DNA from: an uncultured Burkholderiales bacterium
GTDB lineage: Bacteria; Pseudomonadota; Gammaproteobacteria; Burkholderiales; Burkholderiaceae_C
Direction: 5' to 3'
Length of the DNA: 17,607 bases
NCBI GenBank assembly: GCA_903887655.1
Contig: CAISQQ010000362.1
Span: forward strand, 1-17,607
Under the pieces are notes generated by a model. That model saw nothing but the letters and a program-made list of their open reading frames with translations. It did no database searches and was not told where the DNA came from. The translations under genes were made by a program, and so were the position numbers. Shown piece after piece: positions 1 through 9,361 of this stretch; position 1 is the stretch's first letter, and each line of letters starts with the position of its first letter.

Positions 1-3000
1 ACCCAGCAGCAAGTCGTGACGCCGGCCTTGGCTGCATTTCATTGTATTGTCCTGCAGCGTCAACAATTGACGACGCTCGCCATCATTGAACTGACCCGAC
101 CACTTCAACTGCCCCGTGAGCACGCAGCCCTCATGGAGCTCGGGCATCGCGATTGAATAGGCAAGAGGTTTGAGCTCACGGTCTAGGGGTTGGGGTTGGG
201 CCTGCACCAAGGACTGCGTCAACACTTGGTACTGCTGCAAGACCTGGCTCAATTCTGCTTGCAGTTGTGCTTCAAACAACTCGCCCATGGCGCCCACCAT
301 CCACAGACCTGAGCGCTTGAGTCGTTGAATTTCTCGCGCGATATGCTCCTCGATGTGAGCGAGCTTGTCAGGCTGCTCCACAAAGGTTTTCAAGAGACGA
401 TCCTTGACATCAAACAAGGCCAATCCCTTGAGCCGAAAGACTTCTCGGTCATGGTCCTCGAGCTCGAGATCCAAGGTTTTGAAGTTCACACTCAAGGCAT
501 GAACAAAATAGTCTTTCACAGGATTTTTGTAAAAAGCCAGCAATCGCGAGGTCTCTAGCGAAGTCCACGCGTGAGTGAGAAGTTCTTGGGACTTGGAGTT
601 GACATGACCCAAGGATCGAACACCCCATGCGGGTCGCTCTGAGGCTCTAGAGTGGCTCCTCGGGGCGTCTGGTATGGCCTCCACCTGTGATGAGCTGGTT
701 TGTCGCTCGAGATGAATGTCTCGCCACTCCCCTGCAAACGTGCTCAATGGGCTGCCTTCTTCAAAATAGGCCCGATTGAAAGGCTGCATGGGATGCTCGG
801 TGGTCGAGAGTTGGAGCACCTCCTCCCCCCACTGTGCGGCCATGTATTGTCTAAGTTGAGTCACCAGCACGGACGCGGGCTTGGTGGAGTTGTCTCTGGG
901 GCTGAATCCACTCCAACTGATGTACAAGACTTCACGCGCAGCCAACAGCGTCTCGAGCATCATGGCGCGGTCGTCTTCGGCTCTTGACTGATCGCCCACG
1001 CGTTGAAGTTTGGGGTCCTTGGTCAAATCAAAATCTTGCGATGGTTGCCGCGTGGGGAAGTCCCCCTCGTTCATCCCCACCATACAAATGACTTTGAAGG
1101 GCACCGTTCTGAGCGACTTGATCGAGCAAAACGTCACCCCCGAGGCCAAGAGTCGCTGCTTTTGGGGGGTGATTTGAATGTGATCGGCCCAAGCCGCATG
1201 CGCAACGCTGGGTTGCAACACCTCATCGTATTGGGCAGTCATCAACGCTTCCCCCCAGGTGAACAAACTGCGCGACAGCGACTGAAGCACAACCGACTCC
1301 TCATTGTTGGTGGACTTGAAGAATTGGCCCAACAACTGCTGGTAGCGCGTAATCCATTCCGAAGCTTTGACGGGCTGCTGAGACCAAGACCACCAGTTTT
1401 GCAGACCTTGGAGCAAGTCATCCAATCGGCCCAGTATTTGCGCCTCCAAACCACTCACGCTGGTCATGGGCTCGATGTCTTGGATCTCTTGCAAGGGATC
1501 GGTGAGCTCCATCGCCCCGGTGGCCAAGCCCAGGAGCATTCGCTTCAAGCCAAAGGCAAAGGTGTGAATCGATCCGTTGGCTGAGAATCCCAGGGCTGCT
1601 CGCTGCTCCTCACTCAAGCCCCAACGCACACCGCTGTCAACGAGCCACTCGTGGAGCTGCTCGACGTCGGCGCGCTCCAAGTCAAAACGCGCCGCCACAA
1701 AGCTCGACGCCGCAAAGTCCATCACCTCACTCAAGGTGCAGCGGCTGCTGCCCATGTGCAGCAACCACTGCAGCTGCAGCATCATGGGGTGGCTCTGCAG
1801 CGCTTGCGTATCCGCGACATCAAAAGGAATGAATCTCGCATCGTGTGGTGCGTATTGACCAAAGATGGCCTCAATGGCGGCCTTGCTCTCACTCACATTC
1901 GGACACATCACCACGATGTCTTTGGGGTCGATTTGTGCACGCTCCTCGCTGGGCATCATCAAGGCCAACAACTGGTCGTGCAAGACCTCCAATTCACGCG
2001 TCAAGTTGTGAGCCACATGGAACACGACCGATCCATCGATCGGTGGGGTTGCGCGCTCGCCATCGAGGCTGGGGTCATGGGCGCAGGCTGGCTCCAAATC
2101 ACGGATTTGGTGTTGCAGCCGCTGGAGCATACTGGGCGTCTCGCCTTGTCCGTGCTCAAAGAGATCGAGCCTTAAATGATCAAAATCTTCTCGGGTCTTT
2201 TGCACATCGTCAAATTGATCGAGCTGGCGCACAAAATCTCGGGACTGCCTGCCCCACTGCGCGAGCAAGGCATTGGCATGCAGGTGCATTTGATCCATCG
2301 GGGTGGTGCTCAAATCAACACCACCGCGGTTTTGAAAGCGTTTTTTGTGACTGAGAAAGAATTCTCGGCCTTGCATGATGTCACCCCAGTGGTACTGGCA
2401 AGGACTGTGCACACACAGGATAACTTGGGTGAATTTTGACATCTGCGCCAAAAACTCCAGCACTTGTAGCGGCAAGGCGGTCACACCAAACAAAATCAAG
2501 CGCCTGGGCCATTTCTGGGGGGCCTGGGCCAAACCGCCCAAGATGTCCATGGCCTCTTGGTGCATGGTGCTCCTCACGCTCTGGCGCTGCGCGGCATCGA
2601 GCTCTTGCACGACACTGTGCCACAACTTCGCTTGCCACAGCTGATCGCTCTCCATCGCTTTGGCTTGACCTTGGGACGACCACAACACCCGCTCGCCCTT
2701 CTCCCAAGACCTTAGCCAATCGGCTCGGTAAATTTGGTACGAGTCAAAAAGATCGGCAATTTTCTTGGCCAGCTCATAGTGGGCTTTGTCACCGCCTTGG
2801 TGCACATAGTCCTTCAACACTGCGAACTCGGGCTGATCAAAGGAGGCCGGCAAGAGCCGCATGAGACGCCAGACCAGCGTCTTTTGGTCAGTCGCCGAAC
2901 TCATCAAGGTCGACTCGGCATCGAAGAGGGAACGGTACAAGCCCCAAATCATTCGCCCCGGCATGTCAACGCTGCTCGCGCCAAACACACCATGCTCTCG

Positions 3001-3171
3001 GGCCATCCAAATTTTGTACCACTCGGCCACTGCGCCCGAGAGAGTGATCACGCGCTCGCTCTCCAAGGGCTCCAAAGGATAGCGCTCCACCCAAGCCGAC
3101 AAGGTCTGGGCCAGGCCTTCCAACCGGTTGCTGTGCAGAGCAATCAAGCCAGGCTTCAAGTCAGCGTGCAT
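1..3171 (-). CDS. recC: RecC, exodeoxyribonuclease V gamma subunit (partial; 3' end beyond window)
   Basis: The minus-strand frame reads open without a stop from the ATG at 3171 to base 1, about 1057 codons, so the C-terminus is missing because of the window edge. RecC is the chi-recognising scaffold of RecBCD, which processes double-strand breaks; it is known to lack its own ATPase and nuclease activity. Visible family landmarks are the N-terminal start MHADLKPGLIALHSNR, a LILFGVTALPLQVLEFLAQ helicase-like segment near residues 220-240, the VTFCSIKSLRTVPFKVI / GMNEGDFP block near 680-705, SRAEDDRAMMLETLLAAREV and LYISWSG after it, and FYKNPVKDYFVHAL near 880 in the nuclease-like domain. E. 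coli RecC is about 1122 residues, so most of the protein is here. The ATG is preceded by AGGAA about 11 nt upstream; an in-frame stop at 3238-3240 limits extension. recB would be expected downstream, outside the window. Confidence 0.93.
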   Translation of the reverse strand, partial: MHADLKPGLIALHSNRLEGLAQTLSAWVERYPLEPLESERVITLSGAVAEWYKIWMAREHGVFGASSVDMPGRMIWGLYRSLFDAESTLMSSATDQKTLVWRLMRLLPASFDQPEFAVLKDYVHQGGDKAHYELAKKIADLFDSYQIYRADWLRSWEKGERVLWSSQGQAKAMESDQLWQAKLWHSVVQELDAAQRQSVRSTMHQEAMDILGGLAQAPQKWPRRLILFGVTALPLQVLEFLAQMSKFTQVILCVHSPCQYHWGDIMQGREFFLSHKKRFQNRGGVDLSTTPMDQMHLHANALLAQWGRQSRDFVRQLDQFDDVQKTREDFDHLRLDLFEHGQGETPSMLQRLQHQIRDLEPACAHDPSLDGERATPPIDGSVVFHVAHNLTRELEVLHDQLLALMMPSEERAQIDPKDIVVMCPNVSESKAAIEAIFGQYAPHDARFIPFDVADTQALQSHPMMLQLQWLLHMGSSRCTLSEVMDFAASSFVAARFDLERADVEQLHEWLVDSGVRWGLSEEQRAALGFSANGSIHTFAFGLKRMLLGLATGAMELTDPLQEIQDIEPMTSVSGLEAQILGRLDDLLQGLQNWWSWSQQPVKASEWITRYQQLLGQFFKSTNNEESVVLQSLSRSLFTWGEALMTAQYDEVLQPSVAHAAWADHIQITPQKQRLLASGVTFCSIKSLRTVPFKVICMVGMNEGDFPTRQPSQDFDLTKDPKLQRVGDQSRAEDDRAMMLETLLAAREVLYISWSGFSPRDNSTKPASVLVTQLRQYMAAQWGEEVLQLSTTEHPMQPFNRAYFEEGSPLSTFAGEWRDIHLERQTSSSQVEAIPDAPRSHSRASERPAWGVRSLGHVNSKSQELLTHAWTSLETSRLLAFYKNPVKDYFVHALSVNFKTLDLELEDHDREVFRLKGLALFDVKDRLLKTFVEQPDKLAHIEEHIAREIQRLKRSGLWMVGAMGELFEAQLQAELSQVLQQYQVLTQSLVQAQPQPLDRELKPLAYSIAMPELHEGCVLTGQLKWSGQFNDGERRQLLTLQDNTMKCSQGRRHDLLLG

Positions 3172-3307
3172 GTTCAAAAGGTTCCTGAGGCTGGCGTTGG
3201 AATTCTCAATCGTTGAGCTCTCAAGCCTCAGCCCGCGTCAAGCTTGGGGCAGCGTGCCCAATTGGGGCGCTTGTCAAGGCTTGCGGGTCGCGGTTGAGAC
3301 TTATTTA

Positions 3308-3907
3308 TCAGCGCAAGACGAAGTACACAGCCACCAACACGGCTGCAGCAATGACCATGTTGGTCACGGTAAAGAGTGAGCTCTTGGCCTGCTCAGTTGC
3401 AGTCTGGGTACTGTGCGAGTCAATGGCACTGGATTCTTGATCGGCCGCCGCATTGGACGCGCTCAGGATGACCTGGGTTTGAGCGTCAAATTTCTTGAAA
3501 AACTCTTCTGACAAGGATTTGGCAGCCCCATCGATCAAACGCTGACCCAATTGTGCAATTTTGCCCCCCACTTGGGCATTGACTTGGTAGCTCAATTCAC
3601 AACCCGCTTCATTGGGGATGAGTTGGACGTGGGCAACACCCTTACCGAACCCCGCCACGCCCCCTTGACCCTCAAAGTTGAGGGTATAGCTCGCTGGGGG
3701 ATTCATTTCTGAGAGGCTGATTTTGCCGCTGAATTTGGCGGAAACCGGGCCAATCTTGAGGGCCATCCCAATGACAAACTGCTCAGGCGAGACCGACTCA
3801 ATTTTGTCGCATCCAGGAATACACGCCTTGAGCACGTCCGGGTTGTTGAGCGCCTCCCAAGCTTGCTGCTGGGTCACACCGAGTTGTCTATTGCCTTGCA
3901 TGTCCAT
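3308..3907 (-). CDS. coxG: CoxG, membrane-anchored SRPBCC-family CO dehydrogenase accessory protein
   Basis: A 199-residue protein with a START/SRPBCC-type domain over about residues 1-150. Typical CoxG features are the early WEALNNPDVLKACIPGCD segment, the KIGPVSAKFSGKI strand and the GGKIAQLGQRLIDGAAKSL helix. A polar linker follows, and then a single C-terminal hydrophobic segment (about 180-197, VTNMVIAAAVLVAVYFVL) ending in Arg. In Oligotropha/Afipia CoxG is linked to recruiting CO dehydrogenase to the cytoplasmic membrane; the tail anchor seen here fits that role. It is the last gene of the cox operon, 61 nt after coxE. GGAG lies 10 nt before the ATG; a second ATG two codons in is an alternative start. 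The family assignment is firm; the partner and exact role are inferred. Confidence 0.9.
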   Translation of the reverse strand: MDMQGNRQLGVTQQQAWEALNNPDVLKACIPGCDKIESVSPEQFVIGMALKIGPVSAKFSGKISLSEMNPPASYTLNFEGQGGVAGFGKGVAHVQLIPNEAGCELSYQVNAQVGGKIAQLGQRLIDGAAKSLSEEFFKKFDAQTQVILSASNAAADQESSAIDSHSTQTATEQAKSSLFTVTNMVIAAAVLVAVYFVLR

Positions 3908-3968
3908 AGGGGAAATTCTCCATGAGTTGATTCAACAATGCCAGAATTGGCATCCATTAGGCGCGATC

Positions 3969-5159
3969 TTACTCTCGCTTGGCGCTCACCACACGAGCCA
4001 GAGCCCGGGCCAACTGCTCAAGATGGCTTAAATTGTGAATCGCTATTTTGGCATCCGCATAGCGATCGAGCAAACTAGCCCCCTTGGCCAAGGGCTCGTA
4101 GCCCTCAAATCGAAGCAATGGGTTGAGCCAGCAAAGGGTTTTGCAGTGGCGCTTGAGCCACTGCAAGGCCGTCTCCAACGCCTGGCTCTCGCCGGTGTCC
4201 AAGCCATCGGTGATCAAGAGCACGACACTGCGCTTGGCCACCAGGGTGCGGGGATGGTGGACTTGGAGCTGATGCAAGGAGCGTCCGAGCAAAGTCCCCG
4301 CGGCAAAGTCTTTCACCGTTTCATTGACCCCTTGGAGCATTTCATCGGGATCGGCACATTGAAAAACCGCACTCAAGCGGGTGAGCTCGGTGCCAAAAAC
4401 CATCACCTCACGCTCGGGGTATGACCTCGTGGCTTGGTGCAAAAAAGCCAGCAACAAGCGGGCATAGCGCTCCATGGAGCCAGAGATATCCACAATGATC
4501 ATCAAGGGCAAGGGGCGACGCCGGGGGCCGCGCTTGGGTAAGAGCAAGAACTCGCCCTCCGTTTGGAGTGCTTGGCGAAAAGCGCGTGGCCAATTCAACC
4601 CGCGCCCGCGCTTGCTGGCGGTTTGTCGCCGGGTGATGCACGTGGGCAAGACCATGGGAATTTGCAAGGCCAAGCGCTGCACGAGCTTGAACTCCTCAGC
4701 ACCCAATGCCCCAAAATCCGACTGCCTCAAGCGCACCAAGTCGCTCGCCGTCATGGTCGCATCCCATTCAAACTCGGTGTCTTTTTTGGGATCTTGATGA
4801 GACTCTTGGCGCCGCTTGGGATTCAATGCCTCGTTGACCCGGGGCTTTCTTTTATTGGCCTGGGCTTGGCCTTCGGTGCTGGGGAGCATTTGCGCGAGCA
4901 ACTGATTCGCCACCTTGGGGTCTTTGAAGTAGGCGTCAAAGAGCTCTTGAAACACGGCACGGTCTTCCAAGCGACAGATGAGCACACAAGACAAGGCCGT
5001 TTGGAGATCGGCTTTGTTCTCAAGACCCACGGCCATGGCGGCTTGGAGCGCCAAGGCGATCTTGGCACTGTCCATGGGCACGCCCGAGCGGCGGAGCGCT
5101 CTGGCAAAACCGAGCAAATTGATCGGCCATTTGCCCGTTCGCGCGTCACCCAGTTGCAT
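3969..5159 (-). CDS. coxE: CoxE, von Willebrand factor A domain protein
   Basis: A 396-residue VWA protein of the CoxE family. The N-terminal ~90 residues are helical (VPMDSAKIALALQAA, FDAYFKDPKVANQLL). A basic, polar linker covers about 95-130, and the VWA domain begins near 217. The metal-ion-dependent adhesion site is intact: DISGS at 224-228, Thr289 in FAAGTLLGRSL, and ITDGLDTG with Asp318. In Oligotropha, CoxE works with the AAA+ ATPase CoxD in maturing the CoxL active site; MoxR-VWA pairs are a common chaperone module. The gene starts only 12 nt after coxD stops, and AGGG lies about 12 nt before the ATG, so the pair is probably translated together. What it matures in a form II enzyme, which should lack the Cu-S-Mo cluster, is unknown. 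Confidence 0.92.
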   Translation of the reverse strand: MQLGDARTGKWPINLLGFARALRRSGVPMDSAKIALALQAAMAVGLENKADLQTALSCVLICRLEDRAVFQELFDAYFKDPKVANQLLAQMLPSTEGQAQANKRKPRVNEALNPKRRQESHQDPKKDTEFEWDATMTASDLVRLRQSDFGALGAEEFKLVQRLALQIPMVLPTCITRRQTASKRGRGLNWPRAFRQALQTEGEFLLLPKRGPRRRPLPLMIIVDISGSMERYARLLLAFLHQATRSYPEREVMVFGTELTRLSAVFQCADPDEMLQGVNETVKDFAAGTLLGRSLHQLQVHHPRTLVAKRSVVLLITDGLDTGESQALETALQWLKRHCKTLCWLNPLLRFEGYEPLAKGASLLDRYADAKIAIHNLSHLEQLARALARVVSAKRE

Positions 5160-5171
5160 GTTGGGTCTGCC

Positions 5172-6101
5172 CTAAACGGCGTCTTCGCTGTCCGGGCTCA
5201 AAAGCGCATGGGACATGGGCAAGAGCTGTGCGACGTCCTCGCGCTGCTTGAACAAAATACCCGCCGTGTCGCTGATGACCTCTGGATCGACCACCAGCGT
5301 GTTGAGCGCCACCAAGGCACGCGCCCACTCGACACTCTCAGCAATGCCAGGTGAGCGGGAAAAGGCATCGGCAAATGGGGCCGAGCGCAGTTTGTTGACA
5401 ATGCGCGAGACTTGTTCACTCAACGCTTGAGAGGCCTCAGGCACTTGGCTGCGCAAAATGCTCAACTCACGCTCACGATCAGGGTAATCCATCCAATGGA
5501 ATAAACACCGGCGCTTGACCGCATCGTTCAAGTCGCGTGTGCGGTTGCTCGTCAAAATGGTCACCGGCTTGGTCTGGGCTTTGATGGTGCCCAACTCCGG
5601 AATACTCACCTGGTACTCGCCCAAGTATTCCAATAAAAAAGCTTCAAAGGGCTCGTCAGCGCGATCGACCTCATCAATGAGCAAGACCGCTCCCGGTGCG
5701 GGCGCTTCGAGCGCTTGGAGTAAAGGGCGACGAATGAGGTATTTGGATTGGTAAACCTCTTGCTCCAAGGCCGACGTGGGCGCAGGGTTGGGGGCATGGC
5801 CTTGGGCGCTGGCGGCATCGTGAACGCCAGCGGCACGCAAGTGCAACATTTGAGCCGCGTAATTCCATTCGTACAACGCGTCCCTGAGCTCCAAGCCGTC
5901 GTAGCATTGCAGCCTCAAGAGACTGCGACCCAGCACCTTGGCCAAGGCCTTGGCCAGCTCGGTCTTGCCAACCCCGGGCTCGCCTTCCAAGAGCAATGGG
6001 CGCTCCAGGGTGAGCGACAAATAGACCGATGTGGCCGTTGCTCGGTCCGCTTCGTAGCCTTGCGCGCGAAAAGCCGCAATCAGGCCATCAACCGACATCA
6101 T
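5172..6101 (-). CDS. coxD: CoxD, MoxR-type AAA+ ATPase
   Basis: A 309-residue MoxR-family AAA+ ATPase. Walker A is GEPGVGKTE (40-48), Walker B is AVLLIDEVD (Asp143, Glu144), and sensor 1 is TSNRTRDLNDA (184-194). The GLELRDALYEWNYAAQML segment after Walker A is typical of CoxD. CoxD of Oligotropha is an ATP-dependent chaperone needed to build the [CuSMoO2] centre of CoxL. The start codon overlaps the coxM stop by 4 nt (ATGA), indicating translational coupling; a tandem second ATG follows immediately and could be the actual start. A loop rich in Ala, His and Pro at about 91-112 separates the two Walker motifs and may be an insertion. Together with CoxE it forms the expected MoxR-VWA pair. Confidence 0.93.
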   Translation of the reverse strand: MMSVDGLIAAFRAQGYEADRATATSVYLSLTLERPLLLEGEPGVGKTELAKALAKVLGRSLLRLQCYDGLELRDALYEWNYAAQMLHLRAAGVHDAASAQGHAPNPAPTSALEQEVYQSKYLIRRPLLQALEAPAPGAVLLIDEVDRADEPFEAFLLEYLGEYQVSIPELGTIKAQTKPVTILTSNRTRDLNDAVKRRCLFHWMDYPDRERELSILRSQVPEASQALSEQVSRIVNKLRSAPFADAFSRSPGIAESVEWARALVALNTLVVDPEVISDTAGILFKQREDVAQLLPMSHALLSPDSEDAV

Positions 6102-6892
6102 CCCAAGAGGTGCTTGACGGCGCGTTGGGCTTGAACACTGATCATGTGGGCTCGGTAAGCCGCAGAGGCATGGATGTCGTGGTTCAAATCGGTCTCCTCA
6201 ATGGTCACGCCAGCGGCAGACTCCACCGTGAAGCTGTGATTGAGCGCGGCTTCTAGACCCGCGTGGCGAAACACACCTTGCTGGCTCGCACCGGTGATGG
6301 CCACGCGCACACCGTCGGCCATTTGCGCCATGAAAATTCCCACCAATGCAAAACGCGAGGCTTGTTGCTTGAACTTCAAGTACACCGCTTTTTTAGGAAT
6401 GGGAAATGAAATGGCGGTGATCAATTCACCCGCTTCGAGGGCGGTGCTGAACATGCCCAAAAAGAAATCGTGGGCCGCTATGACACGCTGATTCGTGTGG
6501 ATATGGGCCCCCAAGGCGAGCACGGCGCTTGGATAGCAGGCACTCGGGTCGTTGTTGGCGACCGACCCCCCGAGGGTGCCCATGGCACGAACTTGTTTGT
6601 CGCCAATGTGGGCGGCCAAATCGGCCAGGGCGGGCAGATGTTGACGCACGGTGGCGTTGCTCGCCACTTGCGCGTGCTTGACCATGGCGCCAATCACCAC
6701 ATGTTGGCCGTCGAGTTTGATCTCTTGGAGTTCAGCAATTTGGGACAAATCCACCAAGCTCTCAGGACTGCTCAAGCGCAACTTCATGGATGCGAGCAGT
6801 GTTTGTCCACCCGCCAGGGCTTGACCACCACTGTGAATGAGTGAGGACGCCTCTTGAAGGCTACTGGGGCGTTGGTAATTGAATGCGTACAT
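6098..6892 (-). CDS. coxM: CoxM, FAD-binding medium subunit of a molybdenum hydroxylase
   Basis: A 264-residue protein of the xanthine dehydrogenase FAD-subunit family, beginning MYAFNYQRPSSLQEA. The two flavin-pyrophosphate motifs are AGGQTLLASMKLRL (about 28-41) and TLGGSVANNDPSACYPSA (about 109-126). CoxM takes electrons from the 2Fe-2S clusters of CoxS and passes them to quinone or another acceptor. I chose the ATG at 6892: it fits the family N-terminus, and an AGAGAAAGAG purine run lies upstream. The eight-codon extension to 6916 would begin with TTG and lacks family similarity. The gene is 47 nt downstream of coxL and overlaps coxD. Gene order S-L-M is the form II arrangement rather than the form I order M-S-L. 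Confidence 0.93.
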   Translation of the reverse strand: MYAFNYQRPSSLQEASSLIHSGGQALAGGQTLLASMKLRLSSPESLVDLSQIAELQEIKLDGQHVVIGAMVKHAQVASNATVRQHLPALADLAAHIGDKQVRAMGTLGGSVANNDPSACYPSAVLALGAHIHTNQRVIAAHDFFLGMFSTALEAGELITAISFPIPKKAVYLKFKQQASRFALVGIFMAQMADGVRVAITGASQQGVFRHAGLEAALNHSFTVESAAGVTIEETDLNHDIHASAAYRAHMISVQAQRAVKHLLG

Positions 6893-6939
6893 GGTCTGGC
6901 TCTTTCTCTCGATCAAGAATTACACGAATGTTATACCAA

Positions 6940-9327
6940 TTATGACTGGACTGCCTGAATGGCTTGCCAAACACGGTGGGGAGTGGCCGGCATGTCCAGG
7001 TCTTTCACACCCAAGGGCTGAAGGGCGTCCAAAATCGCATTGATCACCGCTGGAGGCGAGCCAATGGCACCGGCCTCACCACAGCCTTTGGTCCCCAAGG
7101 GATTGTGGGTACAAGGGGTGCAGACATGCCCAATCTCAAAATGCGGGAAGTCATCGGCGCGCGGCATGGCGTAGTCCATGAAGGAGCCCGTGAGCAGTTG
7201 TCCCGTTTCAGGATCATAGGTGCAATTCTCCAGCAAAGCTTGGCCTATGCCTTGCACCAAGCCACCGTGCACTTGGCCCTCCACAATCATGGGGTTGATG
7301 AGGGTGCCAAAGTCGTCCACCGCGGTGAAGCGGTCCAAGCGAGTCACCCCCGTTTGCGGATCCACCTCAACTTCAGCAATGTAGGTGCCAGCGGGGAAGG
7401 TGAAATTGGTCGGATCATAAAAAGCCGTCTCATTGAGACCTGGCTCGAGCGTCTCCAATGGATAGTTGTGTGGGACATAGGCGGTCAAAGCCACTTGCCC
7501 GAAGGTGACCATCTTGTCGGTGCCTTTGACGCGGAACTCGCCATTCACAAACTCCACATCGCTGTCGGAGGCCTCCATCAAATGCGCGGCAATTTTCTTG
7601 GCCTTGGTCTCGATTTTGTCCAAGGCTTTCATGATGGCCGCTCCACCGACTGAAATAGAGCGCGAGCCGTAGGTCCCCATCCCAAAGGGCACACGCCCGG
7701 TGTCACCGTGCACCACATCGATTTGATCGACCGCGATCCCCAGCCGCGCGGCCACCACCTGGGCAAAGGTGGTCTCGTGGCCTTGTCCGTGGCTGTGCGA
7801 TCCTGTAAAGACCGTGACGCTGCCGGTCGGGTGCACTCGGATTTCACCGCATTCAAAGAGCCCGGCACGCGCGCCCAAGGCACCAGCGATGTTGCTCGGC
7901 GCAATACCACACGCCTCGATGTAGCTCGAATAGCCCAAGCCGCGCAGCAAGCCCTTGGCCTTGGAGGCGGCTTGTCGGGCTTGAAAGCCCGCCACGTCGG
8001 CCTTCAACTCCGCTTGGTTCAAGCAGGCATGAAAGTCACCCGTGTCGTACTGCAAAGCCACCGGCGTTTGGTAGGGGAACTGATCGATGTAATTGATTTT
8101 TCTGATTTGAGCTTGGCTCATGCCCATCTCTTGCGCCGCGCGCGAGATGATGCGCTCGATCAAATAGCTCGCCTCAGGCCGACCGGCACCGCGGTAGGCG
8201 TCCACGGGTGCGGTGTTGGTGAACCAGGCGTCAACTTGGACGTGGATTTGGGGAGTTTTGTACTGCCCAGCCAAAAGCGTTGCGTACAAAATCGTGGGCA
8301 CAGCGGTGGCAAAGGTGGACAAATACGCGCCCAAATTGGCGTGGGTGTGAACCTTCAGGGCCAAAAACTGCCCCTTGGCGTCCATGGCCAATTCAGCGTG
8401 AGATTGGTGGTCACGACCATGTGCGTCGCTCAAAAACGCCTCGGAGCGGTCGGCCGTCCATTTGATGTTGCGGTTGAGTTTTTTGCTCGCCCAGGTCAAA
8501 CACACATCTTCTGCATAAAGATAGATTTTGGAGCCAAAACCACCGCCCACATCGGGCGCAATCACGCGCACTTTGTGCTCGGGCAAACCCATCACAAAGG
8601 CCGTGAGGAGGAGGCGCTCGACGTGTGGGTTTTGATTGGAGACATACAAGGTGTACTCGTCGTTGGCTCGGCTGTATGAGCCAATCGCTGCGCGCGGCTC
8701 CATGGCGTTGGGCACCAACCGGTTGTTGGAGAGGTCAATTTTGGTGATGTGGGCCGCGCCTTTGAATGCCGCATCCACTTGCGCCTCGTCCCCAATGGCC
8801 CAGTGATAGCACTTGTTGTCAGGGGCTTGCTCGTGCAGCGTGGGGTTGTGGCGATTGGGGTTGCTCACGTCTTGGATGCTCACCACAGCTGGTAACACCT
8901 CGTACTCCACTTCCACCAATTCGGCCGCATTTTTGGCGTCTTGCAGCGTCTCCGCCACCACCATGGCCACATGGTCTCCGACGTAGCGCACTTTATCGAG
9001 CGCCAAAATCGGGTGGGGCGGCTCTTTCATCGGTTGGCCATCGGTGCTGGTGATGAGCCAGCCACAGGGCAAGCCATTGATTTTGGCATCCGCCACATCG
9101 GCACCGGTGAGCACGCTCACCACCCCGTGGCTCTTGAGCGCCTGGGTGATATCGACCTTGAGCACCCGTGCATGGGCGTGGGGTGAGCGGACAAAGACCG
9201 CGTGGGTCATGAGGGGCAGATCAATGTCGTCGGTGTAGTTGCCCGCGCCCGTTAAAAAGCGGTAATCCTCTTTGCGCAGGACCGACTCGCCGATGTGGGG
9301 GAGTTTAGAAAAATCAAATGCACCCAT
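6940..9327 (-). CDS. coxL: CoxL-like molybdenum-binding large subunit, form II (AYRGAGR)
   Basis: A 795-residue Mo-molybdopterin-cytosine-dinucleotide subunit of the xanthine oxidase family. Seen are GGGFGSK (261-267), the active-site loop AYRGAGR (377-383), GSHSHGQGHE around the Mo-binding Gln515, and KGCGEAGAIGSPPA with the catalytic Glu751. Form I CO dehydrogenases carry AYxCSFR, whose Cys binds Cu; here that Cys is absent, which places the protein in the form II/BMS clade. Form II enzymes have been linked to weak CO oxidation in some bacteria, but other organic substrates are considered likely. The start is well supported by AGGAG 7 nt upstream of the ATG. The gene lies 132 nt after coxS, across a terminator-like hairpin, and 47 nt before coxM. 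Calling it a CO dehydrogenase outright would be an over-annotation. Confidence 0.94.
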   Translation of the reverse strand: MGAFDFSKLPHIGESVLRKEDYRFLTGAGNYTDDIDLPLMTHAVFVRSPHAHARVLKVDITQALKSHGVVSVLTGADVADAKINGLPCGWLITSTDGQPMKEPPHPILALDKVRYVGDHVAMVVAETLQDAKNAAELVEVEYEVLPAVVSIQDVSNPNRHNPTLHEQAPDNKCYHWAIGDEAQVDAAFKGAAHITKIDLSNNRLVPNAMEPRAAIGSYSRANDEYTLYVSNQNPHVERLLLTAFVMGLPEHKVRVIAPDVGGGFGSKIYLYAEDVCLTWASKKLNRNIKWTADRSEAFLSDAHGRDHQSHAELAMDAKGQFLALKVHTHANLGAYLSTFATAVPTILYATLLAGQYKTPQIHVQVDAWFTNTAPVDAYRGAGRPEASYLIERIISRAAQEMGMSQAQIRKINYIDQFPYQTPVALQYDTGDFHACLNQAELKADVAGFQARQAASKAKGLLRGLGYSSYIEACGIAPSNIAGALGARAGLFECGEIRVHPTGSVTVFTGSHSHGQGHETTFAQVVAARLGIAVDQIDVVHGDTGRVPFGMGTYGSRSISVGGAAIMKALDKIETKAKKIAAHLMEASDSDVEFVNGEFRVKGTDKMVTFGQVALTAYVPHNYPLETLEPGLNETAFYDPTNFTFPAGTYIAEVEVDPQTGVTRLDRFTAVDDFGTLINPMIVEGQVHGGLVQGIGQALLENCTYDPETGQLLTGSFMDYAMPRADDFPHFEIGHVCTPCTHNPLGTKGCGEAGAIGSPPAVINAILDALQPLGVKDLDMPATPHRVWQAIQAVQS

Positions 9328-9361
9328 GTCTTGTCTCCTAATTCGTTATTTTGGAATCTGG

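Noticed and set aside
1003..1584. Plus-strand open frames across 325-3379, including a 193-codon one
   Set aside because: They are antisense to recC, which reads open through the same bases and has clear family motifs.
7708..8679. 323-codon plus-strand open frame
   Set aside because: It lies entirely antisense within coxL, whose motifs are intact; its His/Gly/Arg/Gln-rich composition is typical of a shadow frame.
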